In this document: in pieces, positions 11,696 through 22,681 of the stretch
Numbering within the stretch: the stretch's first letter is position 1
How the letters are laid out: each line of letters opens with the position of its first letter
Assembly: GCA_946811185.2 (NCBI GenBank)
Contig: OX328103.1
Location: 2,790,001 to 2,854,000 of the forward strand
Reading direction: 5' to 3'
Length of the DNA: 64,000 bases
Source: Hippopus hippopus
Lineage: Eukaryota > Mollusca > Bivalvia > Cardiida > Cardiidae
Program-made: the position numbers and the translations under genes
Notes under the pieces: generated by a model
Seen by the model: the letters and a program-made list of their open reading frames with translations, nothing else
The model's database searches: none
What the model was told of the DNA's origin: nothing

Positions 11696-12162
11696 TCAGA
11701 ACAAAGAGGGCTTTCGAAAACATGGAAATGGGATAAAATGCTGGTAACCAACATTTTCTCCTTTTCCAACAATATTTTCTCTCATTTCAAAGACAAATTC
11801 AATTACTAGAGATACTCTTTTACCTTGTCTGCAAACTACTTTCAATGTAAAATATTCCAAATAGTTTAGTCAATCAGAATTTTTTTTCTTTTGTTTAGCC
11901 AATCAGAAATTCTGTAGCTATCTGCATTTCAATTAACCCTTTACAAAACAATCCCGGGTTTTCACGACCCTGTAAAAGAGGCCTTTTAAAAACATTGTGG
12001 GAAAAAGGAGAAAATGCTGGTAACCAGCATTTTCTCCTTCTTCCACAATGTTTTCGACCCTATCAAAGCAAGATTCCACCATTTGAACCACATTGAAATT
12101 GTTGTCTGCAAATGCTTTCAATTTGGACAAGGCCAACATTCTGTCTTCTGGTAAAGGGTTAA
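11690..12162 (+). mobile_element. Two family P copies, second complete
   Basis: 11696-11850 is degraded; 11933-12162 is complete with TTAA at both ends (11933-11936, 12159-12162). Confidence 0.85.
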
Positions 12163-12223
12163 AACTTGAATCAGAATCTGAAAAGAACTGATTTAAAAAC
12201 CATTGCTTTAACCATTGACCCTA

Positions 12224-12420
12224 TAACTCTTTACTAGACACGAAAAAATCTAGAATTATCCAGATTAAAAGCCTTAATGCAGATGACATATCAAACATGG
12301 TAAAAATAATAGAAATCTTTAGAAAGATAGAAAACAATGTAGGGAAAGGAAAAAATGCTGCTTACCAGCATTTTTTTCCCCATGATGTTTTCAAATGCCT
12401 TTTCCCTTAGGGTCATTAAA
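12224..12420 (-). mobile_element. Family P MITE, left end lost
   Basis: Starts TAACTCTTTACTAGACACG. The palindrome is preserved; it ends near ACACAGGATT. Confidence 0.65.
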
Positions 12421-12529
12421 ACACAGGATTTTTTCAAAATTTTTAAAGTTCTTTATAAGAACTGGGTCTTGTCCGCCAAACATACTTTTTTGCTGCACTG
12501 TGAAAGAAAACAGCTGTCTGTATTTCAAG

Positions 12530-12800
12530 GTTTCCTGCCCTTTCAAAGACAAGTTCTATCATTTAAACCCAATTCGATTTGTTGTCTGGAAATTCTTTGA
12601 AATTGGACCCTTTGCTACACAATTCAAAGTTTTAATGACCCTTGGGAAGAAAGCTTTTGCAAACAAAGTAGGAAAAGGAGAAACTGCTGGTAACTGGTAA
12701 AAAGAAACTGGTGAAAGAGACTCCAGGAAAGTATGGATAGATGCACTGGCCGCCGCAATATAAATGAAATAATGTTGAAAATGGCATTAAACACCATACA
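12530..12800 (+). mobile_element. P fragments plus 5'-truncated SINE B
   Basis: A right arm (12535-12605), then a left arm (12606-12700), then a SINE B 3' part (~12700-12800, GTATGGATAGATGCACTGGC to ATGGCATTAAACACCATACA). Confidence 0.65.
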
Positions 12801-12824
12801 AGTCTAAATTTGTGTCCCAACAAA

Positions 12825-13034
12825 AAAAAATTTAGACTGGTTTAAACTCAAAGCATTTCCAGACGATAAAATAAACACGACTCAAAAATTTAAATTTGTT
12901 TTGGAAAAGGTATAAAATATTGCAGGAAAAGAAGAAAATGCTGGTTACCAGCATTTTCTCCTTTTCCCACAATGTTTTCTAAAGCTTCTTTTCTCAGGGT
13001 CGTTAAAAGCAGGAATTGTGTAGTAAAGAGTTAA
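12825..13034 (-). mobile_element. Family P MITE
   Basis: Minus orientation; the palindrome is intact and the end is TTAA 13031-13034. Confidence 0.8.
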
Positions 13035-13739
13035 AGGGGGATAATTCAGATTCTTAAAATTAAACCCAATTTAATGGGATATGTAGCCTCCTAAGCTTTT
13101 TTCAGTTTCATGAGGACTTGAGGGATGTCACATGATCAATAGAAATAATGTGTCCATTCAAATAGGATCCTATTCAAATAAGTTTAATGGCATCATGCTA
13201 AGATTTATTTATTTTTGTATAAAATATATGACAACATAAAAGCACTATGAGATAAAATGGACATGATAATGAAATTATATCAAACTAGATTTAAATACAA
13301 AGGATGACACAAAAAAGGGGTTATAAATCCCTTATTTCCATTGTGGTCCTTGAAATAAAAATAAACAGTGTGACATGGGAAGACATGCTTCATAACTGAC
13401 AAAATCAGTTAGCTAAAAATTATTTATTGCAAATTATGACTATTTGAAATATGACTTATTACAGTAAATGACAATTTTCAAAGAAAGAACCATTACAACA
13501 AATAACTTTCTAATCTGGATTTAAAAACAAGAAAGCTTTTGGTATCCCTAATTTGTTGGGGCAGTTCATTCCAGAGCAAAATTCTTCTATAGGAAAAAAG
13601 ACTTTTTTTTTTTTGCTTCATCTCATAAAAATAGACACAGCTAATTTTTGCGAATTGTTCACCCTTTTTTTTATATGAAAATTATGCCTTTCTTCTAAGT
13701 AATCCAGTTTCTCCACACTTGATCAGAAATACAGTTGTT

Positions 13740-13774
<35 letters not shown>

Positions 13775-14192
13775 CTTTATTTGTGTTTTACAACAAAAAG
13801 AATAATGGCACAAATATCTAAATAACCTCCTTTGAGAAGACACACTTAGACATGCTATCTAGAACTGAGTCTTGTGTGCAACACGTCTTTCTGCTGCATG
13901 GTAAACAACAACACCTGACTGTCTGTACATTCAGTAATTTGATCATATTTTTGCTATATTAGCTTATATATTCAACAATAAAAATGCATGGTCTGACACT
14001 TGCACATGACATATCCTTGACACTGAGTTATCATGTTTATCAGTTGCTTTTAAGGTCTACGGCCCCTAACTCTCTTATTAATAGACCGAAGCTGCCCAGC
14101 TTGGCCGAATAGCCTTTACAAAAACGTCGATGTTACACGATATTTACCGATGAGTAATCCTTAAGGGTCCTCTCTCAAGAACTAGGTCAACC
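13035..14192. other. Intron 7, no element recognised except (GTT)n
   Basis: AT-rich. A (TTG)n microsatellite of about 12 units lies at ~13738-13773. I found no convincing exon or complete repeat. Confidence 0.5.
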
Positions 14193-14650
14193 CTAATTAT
14201 AAAATAATCCCAAGTTGTAATGACCCTTTAAAAGATGACTTTTTGTAAACATTTTTAAAAAAAGAGAAAATGCTGTTAGCATTTTCTCGTTTTCCCACAA
14301 TGTTTTCTAACTTTTCACAACAAATTTCAGTTTTTGAGTCTCAGTTATTTTGTTATCTACAAATGCTTTCAATTTGGACAAGTTTGAAATTTTGCCGTTT
14401 TGTAAAAAGTTAAGATTTGGGAGTCCACTAGTGGACCAGTCTTTACAAAACAATATGATTTTAGACTCTTCTGTATAAAAAACAGAATAAGATGATAATT
14501 AAATATGCATAAAATAACAGAATGCATTTTTGAAGGGTAGAAAAGGTAGAAAACATTGTGGTAAAAGAAGAAAATGCTGGATACCAGTATTTATCATTGC
14601 ACACTATCTTTTCGAATGCCTTTGTCATCATGTACACTCAGGCTGGATTT
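14193..14650. mobile_element. Two family P copies in opposite orientation
   Basis: 14193-14413 (+, with shortened palindrome AAATGCTGTTAGCATTTT) and 14437-14650 (-). Confidence 0.75.
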
Positions 14651-14743
14651 CAAAATAAATTTCTGCCTTTTCTGCGTTTGTATTGAAGATTAAAATCTTA
14701 AGTAGCACTATGCTCTGTGGAAACGGGTGTTGATGAATCTACA

Positions 14744-14948
14744 AAATTTATTGGTTATTGCAGTTAAGCCTGCACAGGCTGACAGGGTCAATACTTTTTG
14801 CAAATGGTCCATTTTCAAAGGACCACTCTACCTCATGATTCAGCCTATTGTGGGACAAAATGGATTTTATGGATCTTACTTGGTATCATGCATCACAGAG
14901 ATGCATTTAATCCGCTTTTATCACAGCATACTGCTTATTTGTTTATTT
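14744..14948. mobile_element. Family D element, one end truncated
   Basis: Half of the internal palindrome (GCCTGCACAGGCTGACAGGG) and the terminal GAGATGCATTTAATCCGCTT end. Confidence 0.65.
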
Positions 14949-15171
14949 CAATTATTATGGTATCTGTTTACTACAGTTGTCAAATAAACAAGTTTTAAAT
15001 CAGTCTTTTCAAACACTCGTAGTGTGGTCTACCAATGGTAGCATGTTTGTTTTTGTCCTTTGATTATAAACAGGCTACTTTCATCATAGGGATATCATCA
15101 TTCATACATCACTTGCACCCGCAGACAGATTATAAAATTTTTGCTTGTCATGTGACATCTTTATAAACTAG
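14949..15171. other. Intron 7, nothing recognised
   Basis: AT-rich unique-looking sequence between a D element and a Q element. Confidence 0.4.
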
Positions 15172-15356
15172 GGTCCATATTTGCCAATAATTCCTAAAGA
15201 ACATTCTTGGTCTAATTATAGATTTAGAAAGTAACACAACTTCTGATTGGCTAAACCAAATGGTTTAGCCAATCAGAAGTTGTGTCACTTTCAAATTAGA
15301 AAATTCTTGCAAACAAGACTATGATACTTAATAAGTATGGTTCGTGAATATGGACC
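15172..15356. mobile_element. Palindromic MITE family Q copy 1
   Basis: Ends GGTCCATATT / AATATGGACC. Long central palindrome around TTCTGATTGGCTAAACCAAA. Homologous to 39661-39857. Confidence 0.85.
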
Positions 15357-15837
15357 AAGGGTTCACTTTTATGGCTGTATCATTGCAGGATGATTTATGT
15401 ATACAGATTTTTATATGCATAATGACCATCGATTAAAACACACTACTTTTTTTTTTTTCAAAATAAAACAGGTACGAGCATACTGATTGTCTGCAAAAAA
15501 TAATCACCAGTTGGAAATCTCACGCTTTTCTCATATAATTTTGTTCAAAATGTTGCTTTAAACATCAGTTTGGTGTTTTGGGCCACATTTCTTTATTTAC
15601 CAAACTCAAGCTTGAAATCAAACGCAGACAAGAGACATTAGAGGGTCCTGCTTGCCTTACTTCTGCGTTAAGGTATGCAGTTAATGTGCATTCCTACAAA
15701 CGCTGTTGACAACAGTAAAAGAGAGAAATATAAACAAAAGCAAAAAAGAGAAACAAAATATTTATATTTTTATAACGTTATTGTTTACAGTTGTTGCCTT
15801 ATTTTTCTCAGAAGATCCCAAGTTTCACAAACCTGAA
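15357..15837. other. Intron 7, nothing recognised
   Basis: AT-rich; a poly(T) run near 15445. No repeat family of this window was identified. Confidence 0.4.
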
Positions 15838-16090
15838 GATTGATTGATTGTATGGTGTTTAATGCCATTTTCAACATTATTGCAGTTATATTGTGGTGGC
15901 CAGTGCACCTAGTATCCATGATTTCCTGGAGTTTCTTTTACCAGTACACTGCATGATATTCCTCAAAGCCACTGGCTGCTTTCCTACATCATCGAAACAA
16001 TGATCAGTCATGAGAGAGGACTGAATCCTGTTGCAATGACTATCATCTATCCTCCGAAAGGAATTAACCGACTGAGCTACTGGGGCTTGG
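15838..16090 (-). mobile_element. SINE family B
   Basis: Tail GATTGATTGTATGGTGTTTA comes first, head (AAGCCCCAGTAGCTCAGTCG in sense) last. Central TGATCATTGTTTCGATGATG in sense. Confidence 0.85.
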
Positions 16091-16093
16091 CAA

Positions 16094-16290
16094 CAGACCT
16101 GAATAAAAAGACTTTTGAAAACACTGTTAGAAATGTAGAAAGTGCCTGTAATGAGAATTTTCTCCTTTTCTCACAATGTTTGCTAGAATTTCAATGAAAG
16201 AACCTATCAACTGAATCAGTTTTCTATTTGCTGTTTGCAAATCCCTGTAATTGGACATATATAAAATTTATTCGTTTGGTAAAGAGTTTC
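16094..16290 (+). mobile_element. Family P MITE, left end missing
   Basis: Abuts the SINE B head; starts within the left arm, and the right end reads GGTAAAGAGTTT. Confidence 0.65.
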
Positions 16291-16445
16291 AGTTTACCAG
16301 CCAACTTGTTGCAAGGTTGCTTTATCATATGTGTGTTGCACAATAACAACTTTTTTTGTCATCTTCACAATAATTTGCATACTTCTGATTTGAACTCAAT
16401 ACATTTCAACACTCTCATTGTTTATTTTACACCACCACTGGGCCT

Positions 16446-16676
16446 TTAACCCTTTACCACACAGTGACGCCTTTTAACGACCCTGTAGAAGAGGCCTTTT
16501 GAAAACACTGTGGGAAAAGGAGAAAATGCTGGTAACCAGCATTTTCTCCTTTTGCCACAAAGTTTTCTAACCTATCAAAGAAAAGTTGCGTCATTTGAGC
16601 CACAGTATGAAATTGTCGTCTGCAAATGCTTTCAATTTGGATAGGTCTTAAATTTTGCCGTGTGGTAAAGGGTTAA
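16446..16676 (+). mobile_element. Family P MITE (well preserved)
   Basis: TTAA at 16446-16449 and 16673-16676; both arms and the palindrome are nearly consensus. Confidence 0.92.
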
Positions 16677-16699
16677 TAGTTGCTTTACTTGAGAATGTC

Positions 16700-16795
16700 A
16701 AGGCAAAGTGCACCATAAGATCAATGAGCAGAGTGCACGTTTTGTGCAGTCTGATCTTGATTGACTGCGGAGGTAGCTATAGGTGTAAAAAGGTG
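16700..16795. repeat. Family E fragment
   Basis: Contains AGAGTGCACGTTTTGTGCAG and TCTGATCTTGATTGACTG. Confidence 0.55.
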
Positions 16796-16798
16796 CCA

Positions 16799-17000
16799 TA
16801 ACTCTTTACCAAATAGCAAAACTCTAGACTTGTACAATTTAAAGCATTTGCAGACAACAAATTCAGTTTTATTTAAGAGCAGAAAACATTGTGAGAAAAG
16901 GAGTAAGTGCTCTTTACCAGCATTTTCTACATTTCCAACAATGTTTTCAAAAGCTCTTTTTTCCAAAGGATGGTAACCTTGGGATTATTTGGTAAATGGT
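16799..17000 (-). mobile_element. Family P MITE
   Basis: Minus copy with a mutated centre (GTGCTCTTTACCAGCATT). Confidence 0.75.
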
Positions 17001-17007
17001 AAGGTTG

Positions 17008-17246
17008 ACTGAATTGATTCATTGAATGGTGTTTTATGCCGCTTTCAAAATGATTTCAGTCATATTACAGCAACAGCTCACATATCATGTATTTCCTGGG
17101 TTTTACCAGTACTAGGCTGGGGCTCCGTAGTGACTTGCCAAAGGACACTCCCATGAAAAACCAAGTGGATCCAGTGAGGCTCATACCCAGGGCCTACAGG
17201 TGACAATACCTACACTTTACCAGCAAGCCATGTAGGACCCCTTGTA
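17008..17246 (-). mobile_element. SINE family C
   Basis: In sense the head is GGGGTCCTACATGGCTTGCT with a B-box-like GGGTATGAGCC; tail near CATTGAATGGTGTTTTATGC. Confidence 0.75.
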
Positions 17247-17407
17247 AAGGGTTAGGGTTCAATTCAATTTGTTTTCAAAATCGTAGTAAACAATATATTT
17301 ATTTAAATTATCCATACTTTACAATGGTTTCTTTCTTTCAAAGTTATCAGCCATGTTTTCAAAAGGCTTCTTCCTCAGGGTCATAAACATACAAGATTGT
17401 TTGGGTT

Positions 17408-18076
17408 CTTTAACACACAATGAAATTTCAGTCTTGTCCAAGTTGTAAGCACTTGCAGACGACAAGTTTAATGTTGCTGAAACGATGGTAACTGTCTGTA
17501 GAAGTGTGGAAAACCTTGTGGGAAAAGAAGTAAATGCTGGTTACCAGCATTTTCTCCTTTTCCCACAAAGTTTTCAGAAGTCTATTTCCACAGGATCGCT
17601 AAAACTAGGGATTGTGTAGTAAAGAGTTACCACACAATGAAATTTTAGACTTATCCAAATTAAAAGCATTTGCAGACAACAAAATCAAATGAGGCTGTCA
17701 TTGTGGGATTGGTTTTTGAAAGGGTTGAAGACATCGTGGAAAAAGGACAAAGTGCTGGTTGCTGGCATTTTCGCCTTTTCCAATATCATTTTCAAAAGTC
17801 TTCTTCCTCAGGGTAATTTAAATACAGGATTGTATGCTAAAGGGTTAGCTCTTTACCACAATGAAGTTTTTGACTTTTTTCAAATTGAAAGCATTTGCAG
17901 ACAAAAAATGAAAGGTGGCTCAAACGATGAAAATTTGTCTTTGATGGGGTAGAAAACATTGTGGGGAAAAAAGGAGAAAATGCTGGTAACCAGCATTTTC
18001 TCCTTTTTCCCACAATGTTTTCAAAAGCTCTCTCTTTCAGGGTCGTTGAAATCTGGAACTATGTGGTAAAAGGTTA
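17408..18076 (-). mobile_element. Chain of three family P MITEs, same orientation
   Basis: 17408-17628, 17624-17846 and 17843-18076, all minus, with merged termini. A further left-arm end precedes at 17351-17405. Final TTAA 18073-18076. Confidence 0.85.
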
Positions 18077-18119
18077 ATTAGTGAACCTGAAGCACTGGCT
18101 GGAATATTAACCATAATAT

Positions 18120-18330
18120 CGTAACCCTTAAAGGGCCGAATAAACCCAAAGGGTCACATTTGATCTAGGAATAAGACCCAAGTAATTGCAAAATCAGGCT
18201 GCTTTTGTCCAGCATGGCTAAGCAAAGCTGACAGTATGGATCAAAGATCAGACTGCACGTTTTATGCAGTCTGATCTTGATCTACACTGTCCGCAAAGGC
18301 AACTATAGTTATGGAAGGCGCTTAAAGGGT
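18120..18330. repeat. Family E hairpin element
   Basis: The hairpin AAGATCAGACTGCA / TGCAGTCTGATCTT sits in a ~200 bp repeat beginning AAAGGGCCGAATAAACCCAA. Similar copies at 20985-21230, 41260-41450 and 48435-48660. Confidence 0.75.
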
Positions 18331-18472
18331 AAAAGTCATACCATTTCGCAAAAATTATTTACTAGTTTTGATTACTCAAGTGAAGAAATGCAGCTGCACT
18401 GTTTATAAGAAAATGGCTAATTGACATTTGTATGAAGACTTAATATGATCTTACAATTATCTCTTACAATTA

Positions 18473-19090
18473 TCTAAGTTTTTATCCACCCTAAGAAAGA
18501 AATGCTTGTGAAAACATTGAGGTAAAAAGGAGCAAATCATGGTAGCCAGCATACCCTCCTTTTCCCACTATGTTTTCTACCCTTTAAAAGAACTCTGGTT
18601 CATTAGTATCACTTTTTAATTTGCTTTCAGTTTCAAGGAGCCGAGAGTTTGTCGTTCGGTAAAGGGTTAACCCTGTGTTTAAATGACCCTGAGTAAAAAC
18701 ATGTGTGAATACATTGTAGGAAAAGGAAACAAGAGCACTGCATACAAGTGCCAACACTCTGCTGCAAGTGCTTGGTTTTCAGTGAAAGTTCCAAGTTGAA
18801 AAAGGGGCAAAACTGCATCAAAAATACTTTGATAGCTACCTGCCCCTGTTGTATCCGTTTACCTTTTGATATTTAACAACTTGTCCCAGTTTGAAGTAGA
18901 TATCTTCTGTAATACAGAGATATTGCAAAATGTCAGTTTTTGCAAGCTGAGGATGCAGACACAAATGACAATGATGACACCAGGGTTATGACAATAACCC
19001 ATTGCTTTCTCCAAAAACAGCCAAGCTAAAAATGCTGGTCACAAGGATTATCTCCTGTTCTTACAATTTCTAACTATTCTTTCAAAGACA
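18473..19090 (+). mobile_element. Two P copies, the second split by a family H insertion
   Basis: 18473-18670 (+). It shares TTAA 18667-18670 with a second P whose halves are 18667-18732 and 19033-19090; a family H copy (18733-19032) lies between. Confidence 0.75.
18733..19032 (+). repeat. Family H repeat copy 2, inserted into P
   Basis: Starts AAGAGCACTGCATACAAGTG, ends AACAGCCAAGCTAAAAA. Confidence 0.75.
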
Positions 19091-19253
19091 AGTCTCAAGA
19101 AAAAAAGTCGCCTGCAGAAGGCTTTGCATAAAGACGTTATAAAGTTTGACATGATTTTACCATATTTAGTGTATTCAGTGATAAATGTGACATTTCTTAG
19201 TGACCTATTTATAGTTCAATTAGGGAAAATGATGAACTTTCTGTTCTTTACTT

Positions 19254-19370
19254 AACCCTTTATCACTAAATTCCAAGTTTTAACAACCAGCTGGTAACCA
19301 AAATTTTCTTCTTTTCTCACAAAGTACTCTACCCTTTCAAAGAAAAATCCCATCAATTCAGACTTACTAA
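19254..19370 (+). mobile_element. Family P fragment cut by family G
   Basis: TTAACCCTTTATCACTAAAT, then a shortened left arm and part of the right arm, ending where ACAAGAGCGGCAAATTGTCA begins. Confidence 0.65.
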
Positions 19371-20122
19371 ACAAGAGCGGCAAATTGTCACAAGATACGC
19401 CCGTCCCACCACCAGTTGTCGAGGGGGTATAATAATCGTAAAGGGCAGGTAATGCAACAAACATGTTTACCAAAGTCTCAAGTCAATTTGACTTGAGGTG
19501 ACAAAGTTCCGTTCCGGACAAGCAAGAAATACTGTAAAAATGAAGATCAAAGTGGAATTACTCAAAATCCGCACTAGGTAGAGTTATTGTTCTTGCGCAC
19601 TGTACTCCGTAATATTGCAACAAACATGCATACCAAGTTTGAAGTCACTCTGACTTGAGATGACAAAGTTATATTCCGGACAAGCACTAAATGCTGTAAA
19701 TATGACGATCAAAGGGAAATAACTCAAAATTCATGCTATGAAGAGTTATGGTTCTTTTGCACTGCACTCCACAAATTTTCAACAATCATGCATACCAAAT
19801 TTGAAGATGTTCAGACTAGAGATGACAAAGTTATATTCTGGACACGCAGAAAATGCTGTAAAAATGACGATCAAAGGGAAATAACTCAAAGACAGCACGA
19901 GGTAGAGTTATGGTTCTTTCGCACTGCACTCGGTATTATTGCAACAAACACACATGCCAAGTTTCAAGTCAATCGGACTGGAGATGACAAAGTTATGCTC
20001 TGGACAAAGAACTGGACGCCGCCTGCCCGCCTGCCCACCCGGAGGGACACCCGCCCGCCCGCCCGCCCGCCTGTACGCCATGGGTGATCCCATAATATGT
20101 CCCGTCTTTGACGGGCGTATAA
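19371..20122 (+). repeat. Family G element with internal ~162-bp tandem units
   Basis: Begins ACAAGAGCGGCAAATTGTCA, with inverted ends ATACGCCCGTC (near 19399) and GACGGGCGTAT (near 20111). Between them are ~3.5 diverged units (from about 19453, 19617 and 19783), each with CATACCAAGTTTGAAGTC and GAGATGACAAAGTTAT. A (CCCG)n-rich tract lies at ~20020-20075. The ORFs here are by-products. Confidence 0.8.
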
Positions 20123-20364
20123 AAATTGAATGGACACACTTCAGTATCGAATCATGGTTTGATCATCCATCCAAGCACTAACCTCAGTGCATGTTGCTTA
20201 CTTGCATCAGAGAGCCACGCATCATTATGTTACCTTTGTGACAGCTACTGAAACATTTACTACACCTTAGTAGTTACATAGGTATCGTATTTCACCTAAT
20301 TAACATGCTGGGGAACCATGCAAAACGCCAACAGGGCGCTCTTATTTCATAGCCAATTTCCCGA

Positions 20365-20705
20365 AATTTAAGTCCGTCACTTAGCGTAAGAACAGTACTT
20401 TGATACAGTGCCGACAGTGAAGCAATTGCCATCTGAAAGACCCATTCTAACTATGCAGAGTATAAATTTTATTGCCTATCATGATTCATTTGGACATTAA
20501 ATACTATTCACGATTAATAAGGGACACTGGTATTCGATACTTCACTTTCTTCAAGTATTTCCAAGTTAGATGACAAATTTTGTGTTATTGGAAGTTTATA
20601 ACATTATCTGAAGTGCATGTTTATTCGGATAGTTAGGTGTTTATGACATTTAATTTTGTGAAGTGATTAGGATTATGTCAGTGCCATACCTGTAAGTTTA
20701 TTTAT
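20365..20705 (+). repeat. Family K repeat copy 2
   Basis: Matches 10620-11130 at GATGACAAATTTTGTGTTAT and GTGATTAGGATTATGTCAGT. Confidence 0.75.
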
Positions 20706-20984
20706 TAATATCTGTCATCAATAAGTTCTGTCAGTCTGCATTTCAAAAGTTTTTGTGAAGTTATCTTGGGTTTGGAACTTTGTCACTCCAGTAATCGATT
20801 TTAAGGTAAGAGTGGGTGTGGGTGGAAGTTGCCCGGAGGCCTCTGGAGTAAGAAATATGCTGGGGGCACAACTAGTAGAAAGGGAGCGTGAAATAGAAAA
20901 ATATTCCACTGTTACTTCTCGATAAACTACCAGAAAGCATAAAATAATACCATCTATTCATTCATTTGATTTCACTATACCAAA
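20706..20984. other. Intron 7, nothing recognised
   Basis: A 63-codon minus frame is present, but I see no splice signals or known domain. Confidence 0.4.
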
Positions 20985-21230
20985 AAGTAGGTAAAAAGCC
21001 AGGACATTCAGTTAATTGACCTTCAGAGCTCTGAGTAAACATGGAAAACATATTCAGTGAAAAATATGATCCAAATAATTGCGATTTCATGGTTACTTTT
21101 GTCTATATAAGATTTAGCAAATTGGACAGTGTAGATCAAAGATCAGACTGCATGTTTTGTGCAGTCTGATCTTGATCTACACTGGCTGCAAAGGCAACTC
21201 CAGTCGTAATAGGACCTTTATGGGTTAAAG
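20985..21230. repeat. Family E hairpin element
   Basis: Hairpin ATCAGACTGCATG / TGCAGTCTGAT with CACTGGCTGCAAAGGCAACT. Confidence 0.75.
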
Positions 21231-21246
21231 TAATTGTACACATTTG

Positions 21247-21484
21247 ATAGATTGATCCATTGACTAGTGTTTTACGCCACTTTCAACATTATTTCAGTTA
21301 TATCACGGCAACAGCTCACATATTCATGTATTTCCTGGGCTTTACCAGAACTAGGCTAGGGCTCTGAGGTGTCTTGCCCAAGGACACTCCCATGAAAGAC
21401 CCAGTGGATCCAGTGCAGCTCGAACCCGGGGCCTCCAGGTTACAAGTCCCACGCTTTTACCACTGAGCCACGTAGGACCCCTTG
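21247..21484 (-). mobile_element. SINE family C
   Basis: Sense head GGGGTCCTACGTGGCTCAGT with B-box CGGGTTCGAGC, the best-preserved tRNA-like promoter in the window. Confidence 0.85.
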
Positions 21485-21596
21485 TCCACATTTGAGGGGG
21501 AAAACAATGTTCATCACTTCAAACTGGAGAGACCATTTCAATAATTTTCAATGGAGAGGCCATTTCAATAATTTTCAATACTTAAAGCCATTTTTT

Positions 21597-21983
21597 GACT
21601 CTTTACAAAACCACAAACTTTTAAACCAGATAAATTAGATTTATTTCAAGTGACAGTGTTCATCTCTTTGAGGATAGAAAACATTTTCTCCTTACCCACA
21701 ATGTTTTCAAAGGCCTTCTTTCACAGGATCATGAAAACCTGGGGTTGTTTGGTACAGAGTTAACCATTTACCACACAATGCCGCCTTTTAACGACCCCTG
21801 GAAAAAAGCCTTTTGAAAACATTGTGGGAAAAGGAAAAAATGCTGGTGACCAGCATTTTCTCCTTTACACACAATGTTTTCTACCCTATCCAAGAACAAT
21901 TGCACCATTTGAGCTGAAATTGTCGTCTGCAAATGCTTTCAATTTGGACAAGGCTAAAATTTTGATGTTTGATACAGGGTTAA
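21597..21983. mobile_element. Two family P MITEs sharing TTAA
   Basis: 21597-21763 (-, palindrome half lost) and 21760-21983 (+, intact). Confidence 0.85.
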
Positions 21984-22104
21984 ACATTCTTTGGAAGATT
22001 CTGCACGCTCCTTTCATGTTTTCTTCTTTGCAGACAACAATGTAGAATAAACTGTAAAAGACTACTTACAGATTACTTTATTTTGTCTGGCAGCACACTA
22101 GCCT

Positions 22105-22357
22105 GGCCAGGTAGCTCAGTGGTTAGCGCATGTGACTCGTGACCTAGTGGTTGCTAGCTCAATACCCGGTTGAGGCAAACTTTCTTAGCATTGATTTTTT
22201 GCCTTTCACCTCTGATGCATGTGAGAAAAGTAGTCAGTGACTTGGAAAGAAAGTTGTGTCAGTGAGAAAGCCAGGAAACACATGCGTAAGTGCACTGACC
22301 CCTGTGATACGACCTAATCTGTTAAAATGACGTTAAACTCCAATACAGTCAATCAAT
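22105..22357 (+). mobile_element. SINE family A
   Basis: Head CCAGGTAGCTCAGTGGTTAG, B-box region GGTTGCTAGCTCAATACCC, conserved body, tail CAATACAGTCAATCAATG. In sense orientation. Confidence 0.85.
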
Positions 22358-22359
22358 GT

Positions 22360-22680
22360 GGCAGCACAGTACTTTGTAAAACATTGTGGCAAAATAAGAA
22401 ATTGCTTGTTGTGAAAAAAATTGTCCTTTTGCCATTATGTTTTCAAATCTATAAATGATATTTCCATTATTGTTTTCTAGCCTTTGAAGGAAAAATCCAA
22501 TTTATAAATACTGCTTTTTCACACACTGTTTTCTACCATTTGAAAGACAAATCCATTTGTTTTAGCCAATTTTATTTTTTTTTTTCTAAAAATGCCCTCT
22601 ATATTGATGAGTCCAAAATTTTATTGCCTAGTAACAGGTTCAGAGTGCCAAATAAACTCAGTGGAAAAATATATCTGTAT
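22360..22680 (+). mobile_element. Degraded P sequence, ending at a mariner insertion
   Basis: Several overlapping palindrome halves (AAAACATTGTGGCAAAATAA; ACACTGTTTTCTACCATTTG) and a right arm. Confidence 0.5.
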
Positions 22681-22681
22681 A

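Noticed and set aside
19788..20087. 99-codon frame with Arg/Pro-rich end
   Set aside because: Lies wholly in family G tandem modules and the (CCCG)n tract.
22105..22180. Possible tRNA gene (also at 21430, 24035, 24190, 36260, 43080)
   Set aside because: A- and B-box-like motifs are present, but each continues into a SINE body and the cloverleaf does not close.
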